From Rhodospirillales bacterium (GTDB lineage Bacteria; Pseudomonadota; Alphaproteobacteria; CACIAM-22H2), in assembly GCA_016195145.1 (NCBI GenBank), contig JACQAF010000201.1:1-6208 (forward strand): DNA of 6,208 nt, in the 5' to 3' direction. The notes beneath the pieces were generated by a model. It was not told the DNA's origin. It saw only the letters and a list, made by a program, of their open reading frames with translations, and ran no database searches. The first letter of the stretch is position 1. Each line of letters begins with the position of its first letter. Below, piece by piece: positions 1 through 5,407 of the stretch. The position numbers and the translations under genes were made by a program.

Positions 1-414
1 GTGGCGACCGACCTCCCAGGTGAACAGCACGTCGTCGGTGGTCACCGGCACGCCATCGCCCCAGGTCGCGCCCGGCTGGATGGTGTAGGTGACCGCGATG
101 CCCTGCTTTCCTTCGGGCAGGTCGATAGTTTTGGCGAGCCCGTTCTCGATCGTCGGCAGCTCGGTGCATAGGAGGCAGACCAGCTTCCAGTCCTTGTCGT
201 AGACGGTCAGCGGCCGGCGGGTCATCGCCAGGATATAGGACTTGGCCAGCATCGAATCGATGTTGGGATGAAAAGTCGCCGGGAACTGCGTGATGCCGAT
301 GGTCAGCTCGTCCCGCGCGGTGGCGGCCGGGCGGGATGCGAAGGCAGCGCCAAACGCCAACAGCAGAACGATGCCGGCGGCGATGAGGCGCCGGCGCGGC
401 ATCGGGGTGGCCAT
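1..414 (-). CDS. family 5 extracellular solute-binding protein, N-terminal fragment
   Basis: This is the first 138 codons of a gene that runs off the window at position 1. It starts at ATG 414, 24 nt after the pyrE stop, with GGAG (429-426) 11 nt upstream; an in-frame ATG at residue 5 is a less likely start. Residues 1-26 form a signal peptide: Arg-rich start (RRR, 7-9), hydrophobic core 10-25, cut probably after AFA (26) or after ATA (33). The mature part reads as SBP_bac_5 (DppA/OppA/NikA type): DELTIGITQFPATFHPNID (35-53), RPLTVYDKDWKLV (67-79), and the characteristic PGATWGDGVPVTTDDVLFTW (114-133). Such proteins deliver peptides, nickel, opines or other solutes to DppBCDF-like permeases; the ligand cannot be told. 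The closely spaced pair LVCLLC (Cys80, Cys83) is unusual for a periplasmic protein. It may be co-transcribed with pyrE. Permease genes would be expected downstream, outside the window. Confidence 0.88.
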   Translation of the reverse strand, partial: MATPMPRRRLIAAGIVLLLAFGAAFASRPAATARDELTIGITQFPATFHPNIDSMLAKSYILAMTRRPLTVYDKDWKLVCLLCTELPTIENGLAKTIDLPEGKQGIAVTYTIQPGATWGDGVPVTTDDVLFTWEVGRH

Positions 415-438
415 GTTCCGGGCGGCTCCGGCGCGGGC

Positions 439-1119
439 CTAGCCGGCGGCCTTGGCGCCGGCGCCGCCATGGGCGGCCGACCATTCGGCCGGGCGTTCGA
501 GGAATTTGCGGACCTCGGCCAGTTCGGCGGGCGCGAAATAACCGCCCTCCTCGGCCAGCGCCAGCACGTCCCACCACGTGGCGAGGGCGTGCAGTTTCAC
601 CCCCAGCGCCTTCATGTTCTCAACGCTCTCGGCGAAGATGCCGTAATGGAACAGCACGAAGGCGTGCTTCACCTCGGCCCCGGCCTCGGTCAGGCCGTTG
701 CAGAAATGGATCTTGCTCTTGCCGTCGGTGGTCAGGTCCTCGACCAGCAGCACCCGCGCGCCCGGCTTCATCTCGCCCTCGATCAGCGCGTTGCGGCCGA
801 AGCCCTTCGGCTTCTTGCGGACATAGAGCATGGGCAGCGACATGCGGTCGGCGATCCATGCGGCGATCGGAATGCCGGCCGTCTCGCCGCCGGCCACCGC
901 GTCGATCGATTCGTAGCCGACCTCGCGCTCGATGGTCTCGACGCCCATTTCCATGAGCTTGGCGCGGGCGCGGGGAAAGGAAATCAGCTTGCGGCAGTCG
1001 ATATAGGTCGGGCTCGCCCAGCCGGAGGTGAAGATGAACGGCTTGGCGGGGTTGAAATGAACCGCCTTTACTTCGAGCAGGATGCGGGCGGTGGTGCGGG
1101 CGATTTCGGCGGGGGTCAT
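439..1119 (-). CDS. pyrE: orotate phosphoribosyltransferase
   Basis: PyrE converts orotate and PRPP to orotidine 5'-monophosphate in de novo pyrimidine synthesis, in the cytoplasm. The 226-residue protein has the family's landmarks: FTSGWASPTYIDCRKL (30-45), AVAGGETAGIPIAA (74-87), the mobile loop YVRKKPKGFGRN (99-110), and the PRPP motif VLLVEDLTTDGKSK (123-136). The loop has Phe107 where many PyrE proteins, such as the Salmonella enzyme, have His (KxHG), and the PRPP motif has TTDGKS instead of the common TTAGGS. I believe this combination recurs in some alphaproteobacterial PyrE proteins, so it looks like a lineage type, not decay. The ATG at 1119 is supported by AAAGGA (1133-1128) 8 nt upstream. 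The Ala/Gly-rich tail (about 215-226) looks unstructured. It follows livF by 63 nt and precedes a family 5 binding protein by 24 nt. Confidence 0.96.
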   Translation of the reverse strand: MTPAEIARTTARILLEVKAVHFNPAKPFIFTSGWASPTYIDCRKLISFPRARAKLMEMGVETIEREVGYESIDAVAGGETAGIPIAAWIADRMSLPMLYVRKKPKGFGRNALIEGEMKPGARVLLVEDLTTDGKSKIHFCNGLTEAGAEVKHAFVLFHYGIFAESVENMKALGVKLHALATWWDVLALAEEGGYFAPAELAEVRKFLERPAEWSAAHGGAGAKAAG

Positions 1120-1149
1120 GGGGCGGGTCCTTTCGCGCGGCTCGGCCCC

Positions 1150-1178
1150 TGTTTAGGACCAGGCTGGCCGCTTGGCAA
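1150..1178 (-). promoter_or_regulatory. candidate pyrE promoter
   Basis: In the 63-nt gap between livF and pyrE the minus strand has TTGCCA (1178-1173; five of six matches to TTGACA), a 17-nt spacer, and TAAACA (1155-1150; a three of six -10). Initiation would fall near 1143, leaving a leader of about 24 nt before the pyrE ATG. No convincing terminator lies in the gap, so pyrE may be read both from here and by read-through from the transporter operon. Confidence 0.35.
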
Positions 1179-1182
1179 CGGT

Positions 1183-1887
1183 CTACAGGCCGAGGCTTGA
1201 GATCAGCGCCGCCGAATCGGCGCGCAGCCGGGCGGCCGGGCCGCTCGCCGCCACCTTGCCGGCGCGCATGATCACGGCCCGGTCGGCAATCTCCAGCGCC
1301 GCCGCGGCGTTCTGCTCGGCGATCAGCACGGCGGTGCCGCGTGCCGCGATGTCGCGCAGGCGGGCGAGCAGGTCGCGCACGATCTTGGGGGCGAGGCCCA
1401 GCGACGGTTCGTCGAGGAGAAGCAGCAAGGGATCGCCCATCAGGGCGCGGCCGATGGCGAGCATCTGCTGCTGGCCGCCGGAAAGCTGCCAGGCCGGCAT
1501 GTGCTCCTTGTGCAGAAGCGGCGGGAAGAGACGGCAGATTTCGGCGATGCGCCGGGCGCGTTCATGGCGATCGGCCGGGCAGGCGACGGCGAGGTTGTCA
1601 TAGAGGCTCATGCCGGGGAATATCCGCCGCCCTTCGGCGACATAGGCGAGGCCCATGCGCGCCCGCTCGTCGGTCGGCCGACCGGCGAGGTCGCGGCCGA
1701 GAAACTCGATCCGTCCGCGCGCCGGCGGCGCCAGACCCATCACGGCGCGCAACAGAGTCGATTTGCCGGCGCCGTTGGCGCCGAGTACGGCGACGATCTC
1801 GCCTTCGGCGATCGACAGCTCGGGAATGGCGACAGGCGCGCCGGCGCCGATCTCAAGATCGGTCATGGTGAGGATCGGGCCGGTCAT
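1183..1887 (-). CDS. livF: LivF-type ABC transporter ATPase
   Basis: This 234-residue cytoplasmic ATPase has the full LivF length. It shows Walker A GANGAGKST (36-44), the LivF block AEGRRIFPGMSLYDNLA (84-100), signature LSGGQQQ (135-141), Walker B LLLLLDEPS (154-162), and EQN (191-193) at the H-loop, where LivF proteins typically carry Gln in place of His. It is the second ATPase of the importer and would form a heterodimer with the LivG domain of the preceding protein. The ATG overlaps the upstream stop as ATGA (1887-1884), and GGAG at 1899-1896 lies 8 nt before it, which supports this start over the in-frame ATG at residue 8. The family name denotes leucine/isoleucine/valine transport, but here the substrate follows the binding protein and is probably thiamine-related given the TPP riboswitch at the operon head. 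Confidence 0.95.
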   Translation of the reverse strand: MTGPILTMTDLEIGAGAPVAIPELSIAEGEIVAVLGANGAGKSTLLRAVMGLAPPARGRIEFLGRDLAGRPTDERARMGLAYVAEGRRIFPGMSLYDNLAVACPADRHERARRIAEICRLFPPLLHKEHMPAWQLSGGQQQMLAIGRALMGDPLLLLLDEPSLGLAPKIVRDLLARLRDIAARGTAVLIAEQNAAAALEIADRAVIMRAGKVAASGPAARLRADSAALISSLGL

Positions 1888-3677
1888 CGCATGTTCTCCG
1901 CCGGGGGCGTGCCGAGATAGGCGGCGACGACCTTCGGGTTGGCGACGACTTCGGCTGGCGGGCCGAGGGCGATCAGGCGGCTGGCGTCGAGGCAGGCGAG
2001 GCGATGGGCGATGCCGGTCAGGAACTTCACGTCGTGCTCGATCACCAGCAGGCCAAGCCCGCGCCCGGCGACGCCGAGGAGAATGGCGCCCAGAACCTCC
2101 CGCTCCGCCGGGTCGAGCCCGGCGGCCGGTTCGTCGAGCGCCAGCACCAGCGGTTCGAGGGCCATGGCGCGGGCGATCTCAAGCCGTCGCCGCGCACCGT
2201 GCGGCAGGTCGCCGGCAAGGCGGGCGGCGACACCGGCGAGGCTGAGTTCGGCCAGCAGCGTCATCGCCTCGCCGCGGGCGCGGGCCAGCATCTTGTCCTC
2301 GCCGATCGTCCCCAGATTGGGGGCAAGACGCATTCCGGCCATCGCCGCGCGGGCGACGGCGACATTGTCGAGCGCCGACAGCCCGTCGGCCAATTGCGGC
2401 GTCTGGAAGCTGCGCGCGATGCCTGCGCGGGCGACGGCGAAAGCCGGCCGGCCGGTAATATCGCGCCCGGCGAGGTAGACCCGCCCGCGATCCGGCAGGA
2501 CAAGTCCGGTGATGGCGTTGATCAGCGTTGTCTTGCCGGAGCCGTTGGGGCCGATCAGGCCGAGGATCTCGCCGCGCTGCATGGCGAGGCTGACATTGTC
2601 GACCGCGGTCACGCCGCCGAAGCTTTTGCTCAGGCCGCGAATGGCCAGCAGCGGGCCGGTCGCCTTGCCGGCCGGGCGCGGGGTGAACGGAATGGCTGCC
2701 GGGGCTGCCCGCGACGGCTCGGGGAAATAGCGGCGGCGCAGGCGTTCGAGCGCGCCGACGATGCCGTCGGGCGCGGCAAGAATGGCGACGAGCAGCGCCG
2801 CGCCATAGGCGAACAGCGCGTAGCGTTCGAGAAACCGGAACCATTCGGGCAGGTGAATCAGCAGCACCGCGCCGACCACCGCGCCGGCGATGCGCAGCCG
2901 CCCGCCGACCATGGCCATGCTGAGGCAGGCGATCATGATCGGCAGCTCCAGCACGTCGGGCGAGACGACGCCGATCGCGTGGGCGTACAGCGCGCCGGCG
3001 CCGCCGCCGTAACCGGCGCTCATCACCAACGCCGCGAAACGCAACCGCCCGGCGTCGATGCCGGCGGCTCCGGCGGCGAGCGGCGCCTCGCGGACGATCT
3101 CGGCGGCGTGGCCGAAAATGCCGCGCCCGATCTGCCAGGCGGCGGCGGCGGCGAGTGCCACCGTCACCCAGACAAAAACCGTCAGGTCGAGTCCGCGCGG
3201 AATGTGCCGGCCGAGAATCTGGATATCGGGCACCCCGGCGATGCCGTTACCGCCGCCCGTCAGCGATTCCCAGTTGACCGCGCCGATCAGCAGAACCTGC
3301 CCGAGCCCGAGTGTGGCAAGCGCGAAGTAATGCGATTCAAGGCGCAGTACCGGCACCGCGACGATGGCGGCGAGGATGCAGGGGATGGCGACCGACAATG
3401 GGAAGGTGAGAACGAAAGGCAGGCCGGCGCGGGTCGCCAGAATCGCCGTCGCATAGGCGCCGATGCCGAAGAACGCCCCCTGGGCGAGCGACAATACGCC
3501 GAGCCGGCCGAAAATAATCTGATAGCCGAGGACGAGCAGGACGAAAATGCCGGCGATGGTCATCAGCCGTTGGCCGTAAGCGTCGGCACGCAGAACGTGG
3601 AGCGCGATCCCGGCCGCGCCCAGCGCCAGCGGCAGGGTAATGCCGCGGGCGAGCCAGCTATCGCGCGGTTCGCCCAT
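1884..3677 (-). CDS. LivM-LivG fusion: ABC permease and ATPase in one chain
   Basis: This 597-residue protein joins two Liv subunits. Residues about 20-310 are a LivM permease of the inner membrane: GVLSLAQGAFFGIGAYATAI (60-79), LRLESHYFALATLGLGQV (111-128), TGGGNGIAGVP (140-150), the coupling region AAGAAGIDAGRLRFAALVMS (201-220), and several hydrophobic helices. A charged, proline-rich linker spans 311-341. Residues 342-597 are a LivG ATPase: Walker A GPNGSGKTT (376-384), Q-loop RSFQTPQL (422-429), Walker B VLALDEP (511-517) with catalytic Glu516, H-loop His548, and the LivG tail AYLG (586-589). The signature is LPHGARRRLEIARA (491-504), lacking the usual Gln after the Gly. The start is 3 nt after the stop of the binding protein-LivH gene, so the two are surely co-transcribed; the SD is weak (GGCGGG). 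Fused LivM-LivG proteins are common in alphaproteobacteria. It would pair with the LivH half and LivF. Confidence 0.93.
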   Translation of the reverse strand: MGEPRDSWLARGITLPLALGAAGIALHVLRADAYGQRLMTIAGIFVLLVLGYQIIFGRLGVLSLAQGAFFGIGAYATAILATRAGLPFVLTFPLSVAIPCILAAIVAVPVLRLESHYFALATLGLGQVLLIGAVNWESLTGGGNGIAGVPDIQILGRHIPRGLDLTVFVWVTVALAAAAAWQIGRGIFGHAAEIVREAPLAAGAAGIDAGRLRFAALVMSAGYGGGAGALYAHAIGVVSPDVLELPIMIACLSMAMVGGRLRIAGAVVGAVLLIHLPEWFRFLERYALFAYGAALLVAILAAPDGIVGALERLRRRYFPEPSRAAPAAIPFTPRPAGKATGPLLAIRGLSKSFGGVTAVDNVSLAMQRGEILGLIGPNGSGKTTLINAITGLVLPDRGRVYLAGRDITGRPAFAVARAGIARSFQTPQLADGLSALDNVAVARAAMAGMRLAPNLGTIGEDKMLARARGEAMTLLAELSLAGVAARLAGDLPHGARRRLEIARAMALEPLVLALDEPAAGLDPAEREVLGAILLGVAGRGLGLLVIEHDVKFLTGIAHRLACLDASRLIALGPPAEVVANPKVVAAYLGTPPAENMR

Positions 3678-3680
3678 CGT

Positions 3681-5261
3681 TCAGGCCCGCCGCTGGATCG
3701 GCTCGCCGAACAGGCCCTGCGGGCGAAAGGCGAGGGTGATCAGAAGGAACACGTAGAGCAGGATTTCCGCCGCCGGATACGAGACATAGGCGGAGACGAC
3801 GGTTTCGAACACCGCGATCAGCAACGCGCCCAGTGCCGCGCCGCCGACCCGGCCCCAGCCGGCGATGGCGGTGGCGATATAGGCCTTGAGCATCAGATTG
3901 GCCCCTTCGGCCGGGGTGACGAAGAACTGGTTGGCCAGGAGCAGGCCGGCGGCCCCGGCGAGGGCGGCGGCGAGCGCGAAGGTCAGGGCGACGAGGAGAT
4001 CGGTGCGGATGCCGAGCGCCCGGGCCGATTCGGGGTCTTGCGCCGTGGCGCGCAGCCGGCGGCCGAACTGGGTGCGGGCAAGAACGAGATGAACCGCGAA
4101 CACCAGCGCCCCGGCGACCGCCATGATCGCCAGCGACTGGCGCGGCAGGGTGAGGCCGAGAAGGTCGAGGCTGCCGCCGCCGATCAGCGGCGGGCCGGCA
4201 CGCGGCGCAGCGCCGAACAGGCCGTTGGCGCCGTTGGCGAGCATGATGTTATAGGTCGTGGCGACGCCGCGATAGGTTCCGCCGGCAAGCGCGGCGCGCA
4301 GGGCGGCGGGGTTGGCGGCGCCGTCGGCGAGGGCGGCGAGGGCCATGCGCACGGCATCGTACTGGCCGAGGGCGTAGGCATCGGGCTCGCTGCCGAAGGC
4401 GCGCCGGTAATCCTCGGCGAAGCGCGTCATCTCGGGCGTACCGCCGGAGATCGGCGACGAACCGGTTTCGGCGCACACGCCCTTGAGTTCGGCCGGCGAC
4501 AGAAGTGCCGCGGTGACTGGCTGATGCATCGCCGAGCCGGTGACGATCGGTAGCTCGAGGCCCTGCGCCTTGGCCTGGCGGATGAACAGGGCGGTCGGCC
4601 CAGCATGCAGGTGGAGGACCACCGAGTCGGCTTCTGCCTGGCGAATCTTGATCAGCACGGCCGTGAAGTCGCGCACGGTGGGGGTGAGGCCTTCCTCCAG
4701 CACCGGCTTCGTGCCGAGGCTGGCGAAGGTGTCGGCGAGCGACTTGCGGCCGCTCTGGCCGTAGGCGGTCGTCTGATAGACGATCGCCGGGCGCTTGCTG
4801 CCCAGGATTTCGTCGACATAGCGCGCATGCGCGATCTTGACCACCGAATCGTCGGGGAAGAACCGGAACACCCATGGATTATCCATCTCGGTGATCTGCG
4901 TTGTGCCCGAAACGGTGAGCAGCGGTGTTTCGCGCGCCGCCGCGATCGGCAGCATGGCCAGCATTTGCGTACCCAGCATGGGCGCGACGACGAAGACTGG
5001 CCGTTCCTGGGCTAGAGCGCGTTCGAGCGCATTAACCGCCCCTTCGGGCGATACGCCGGTGTCTTGCACGTCGAAGGTGACGCTCACGCCCGGCGGCGGG
5101 TGCCTGAGGGCGAGCACCGCGCCATTGCGCTGGCTCATTCCTTCGAGCGAGAGAAACCCGGTCAACGGCACCAGGACGGCGACGCGCACCGCTTCGGCGG
5201 CGTGCGCCGCGTCGGCAAGCATCAGGGCGAAGACAGAAAAAACGATGCGGCTTGTTAACAT
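3681..5261 (-). CDS. Liv-type substrate-binding protein fused to C-terminal half of LivH permease
   Basis: This 526-residue protein has two parts. Residues 1-21 are a signal peptide with a likely cut after AHA. Residues 22 to about 337 are a Peripla_BP_6 (LivJ/LivK-type) binding protein: VRVAVLVPLTG (25-35), VSGTTQITEMDNPWVFRF (117-134), RPAIVYQTTAYGQSG (157-171), and DAYALGQYDAVRMAL (294-308). It ends at GTYRGVATTY (328-337), where the family normally continues for some 40 residues. From about 338 the sequence is LivH: GLFGAAPR (347-354), a membrane segment at 375-396, the cytoplasmic coupling loop RATAQDPESARALGIRTD (404-421), membrane segments near 421-443, 458-492 and 497-513, and the end FRPQGLFGE (512-520). 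About 110 N-terminal LivH residues, including its first membrane helices, are absent. The start is set by the SD in the riboswitch. The riboswitch suggests thiamine or a precursor as ligand, not an amino acid; that is inference. It could be functional, a decayed in-frame deletion, or an assembly join. Confidence 0.87.
   Translation of the reverse strand: MLTSRIVFSVFALMLADAAHAAEAVRVAVLVPLTGFLSLEGMSQRNGAVLALRHPPPGVSVTFDVQDTGVSPEGAVNALERALAQERPVFVVAPMLGTQMLAMLPIAAARETPLLTVSGTTQITEMDNPWVFRFFPDDSVVKIAHARYVDEILGSKRPAIVYQTTAYGQSGRKSLADTFASLGTKPVLEEGLTPTVRDFTAVLIKIRQAEADSVVLHLHAGPTALFIRQAKAQGLELPIVTGSAMHQPVTAALLSPAELKGVCAETGSSPISGGTPEMTRFAEDYRRAFGSEPDAYALGQYDAVRMALAALADGAANPAALRAALAGGTYRGVATTYNIMLANGANGLFGAAPRAGPPLIGGGSLDLLGLTLPRQSLAIMAVAGALVFAVHLVLARTQFGRRLRATAQDPESARALGIRTDLLVALTFALAAALAGAAGLLLANQFFVTPAEGANLMLKAYIATAIAGWGRVGGAALGALLIAVFETVVSAYVSYPAAEILLYVFLLITLAFRPQGLFGEPIQRRA
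4221..4238. repeat. 9-bp tandem direct repeat beside the fusion junction
   Basis: GCCGTTGGC occurs twice without a gap at 4221-4229 and 4230-4238. On the minus strand it encodes the duplicated tripeptide ANG-ANG (residues 342-347), about 10 to 30 nt downstream of the point where binding-protein similarity gives way to LivH similarity (about 4248). It may be a scar of slippage or simply a chance repeat in GC-rich DNA. Confidence 0.6.
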
Positions 5262-5264
5262 ACA

Positions 5265-5341
5265 GGCGTCCCTCCGCTGGCATTACCCAGTTCAGGTGCG
5301 ATGGGTGTGATCTCAGCCCCGCCGATCGGGGCACCCCAGCC
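5265..5341 (-). promoter_or_regulatory. TPP riboswitch (thi box)
   Basis: The minus strand holds the conserved elements of the thiamine pyrophosphate aptamer in order: GGGGTGCC (5337-5330), GGCTGAGA (5318-5311 within GGGGCTGAGA), ACCC (5306-5303), CACCTGAACTGGGTAATG (from 5298) and GCCAGCGGAGGGA (5281-5269). The expected helices form. P1 is GGC 5341-5339 with GCC 5267-5265. P2 is GGGT 5336-5333 with ACCC 5306-5303. P3 is GCCCC 5332-5328 with GGGGC 5320-5316. P4 is CCT 5296-5294 with AGG 5273-5271. P5 is CTGG 5290-5287 with CCAG 5280-5277. TGAGA is the pyrimidine-sensing arm and the P4/P5 arm senses the diphosphate in known structures. The aptamer ends 3 nt before the ATG of the binding protein-LivH gene, with no room for a separate expression platform. 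Control is therefore probably translational. Confidence 0.96.
5270..5275 (-). promoter_or_regulatory. Shine-Dalgarno inside the TPP aptamer
   Basis: GGAGGG lies 8 nt before the ATG at 5261 and fixes that start codon. It replaces the usual GTAGGG at the 3' end of the thi box, and its AGG is the 3' strand of helix P4. When TPP stabilises the aptamer the ribosome site would be paired, so ligand should switch translation off directly, without an anti-Shine-Dalgarno hairpin. Confidence 0.8.
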
Positions 5342-5350
5342 GTGGCCTTG

Positions 5351-5379
5351 AAAGTGAAACGTCGCGCGATTTACGTCAA
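5351..5379 (-). promoter_or_regulatory. candidate sigma-70 promoter for the riboswitch operon
   Basis: On the minus strand TTGACG (5379-5374) matches the -35 consensus TTGACA in five of six bases. It is followed after 17 nt by CACTTT (5356-5351), a poor -10 match. Transcription from here would begin near 5343, just before the first bases of the TPP aptamer, which is where a riboswitch leader should start. The position is the strongest support; the -10 is weak, as is common in alphaproteobacteria. The gap from 5342 to 5407 holds nothing else I recognise beyond a short inverted repeat. Confidence 0.4.
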
Positions 5380-5407
5380 GCCGCAATTCGGCGGCCGCGG
5401 GATCCGC

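Noticed and set aside
1156..1169. Hairpin GGACCA-GGC-TGGCC between livF and pyrE as a terminator.
   Set aside because: The stem is short with a mismatch and has no T-run on the minus strand; it overlaps the spacer of the candidate pyrE promoter.
268..1200. A 310-codon plus-strand frame opposite pyrE and the start of the family 5 binding protein.
   Set aside because: No recognisable motif or membrane pattern, and both minus-strand genes beneath it are firmly identified.
1313..1321. Gln instead of His at the H-loop of the LivF ATPase (EQN).
   Set aside because: EQN is the usual form in LivF proteins, so this is not a defect.
4242..4244. An internal ATG (Met340) as an independent start for the LivH half.
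   Set aside because: No Shine-Dalgarno precedes it, and starting there would still leave LivH without its first helices.
2004..4553. An 849-codon open frame on the plus strand antisense to the LivM-LivG and binding protein-LivH genes.
   Set aside because: Its translation is low-complexity (rich in G, A, R, D, E, Q) with no domain, and it is opposite genes with clear motifs. It is a by-product of high GC and third-position bias.
1183..5261. Calling the operon a leucine/isoleucine/valine importer.
   Set aside because: The fold family fits, but Liv-type systems carry many solutes and the TPP riboswitch argues for a thiamine-related substrate. No residue pattern I can see proves amino acid binding.
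5380..5395. Inverted repeat GCCGC-6 nt-GCGGC downstream of the Fe-S oxidoreductase stop, as a terminator.
   Set aside because: The stem is only 5 bp and no T-run follows; such repeats arise often at this GC content.
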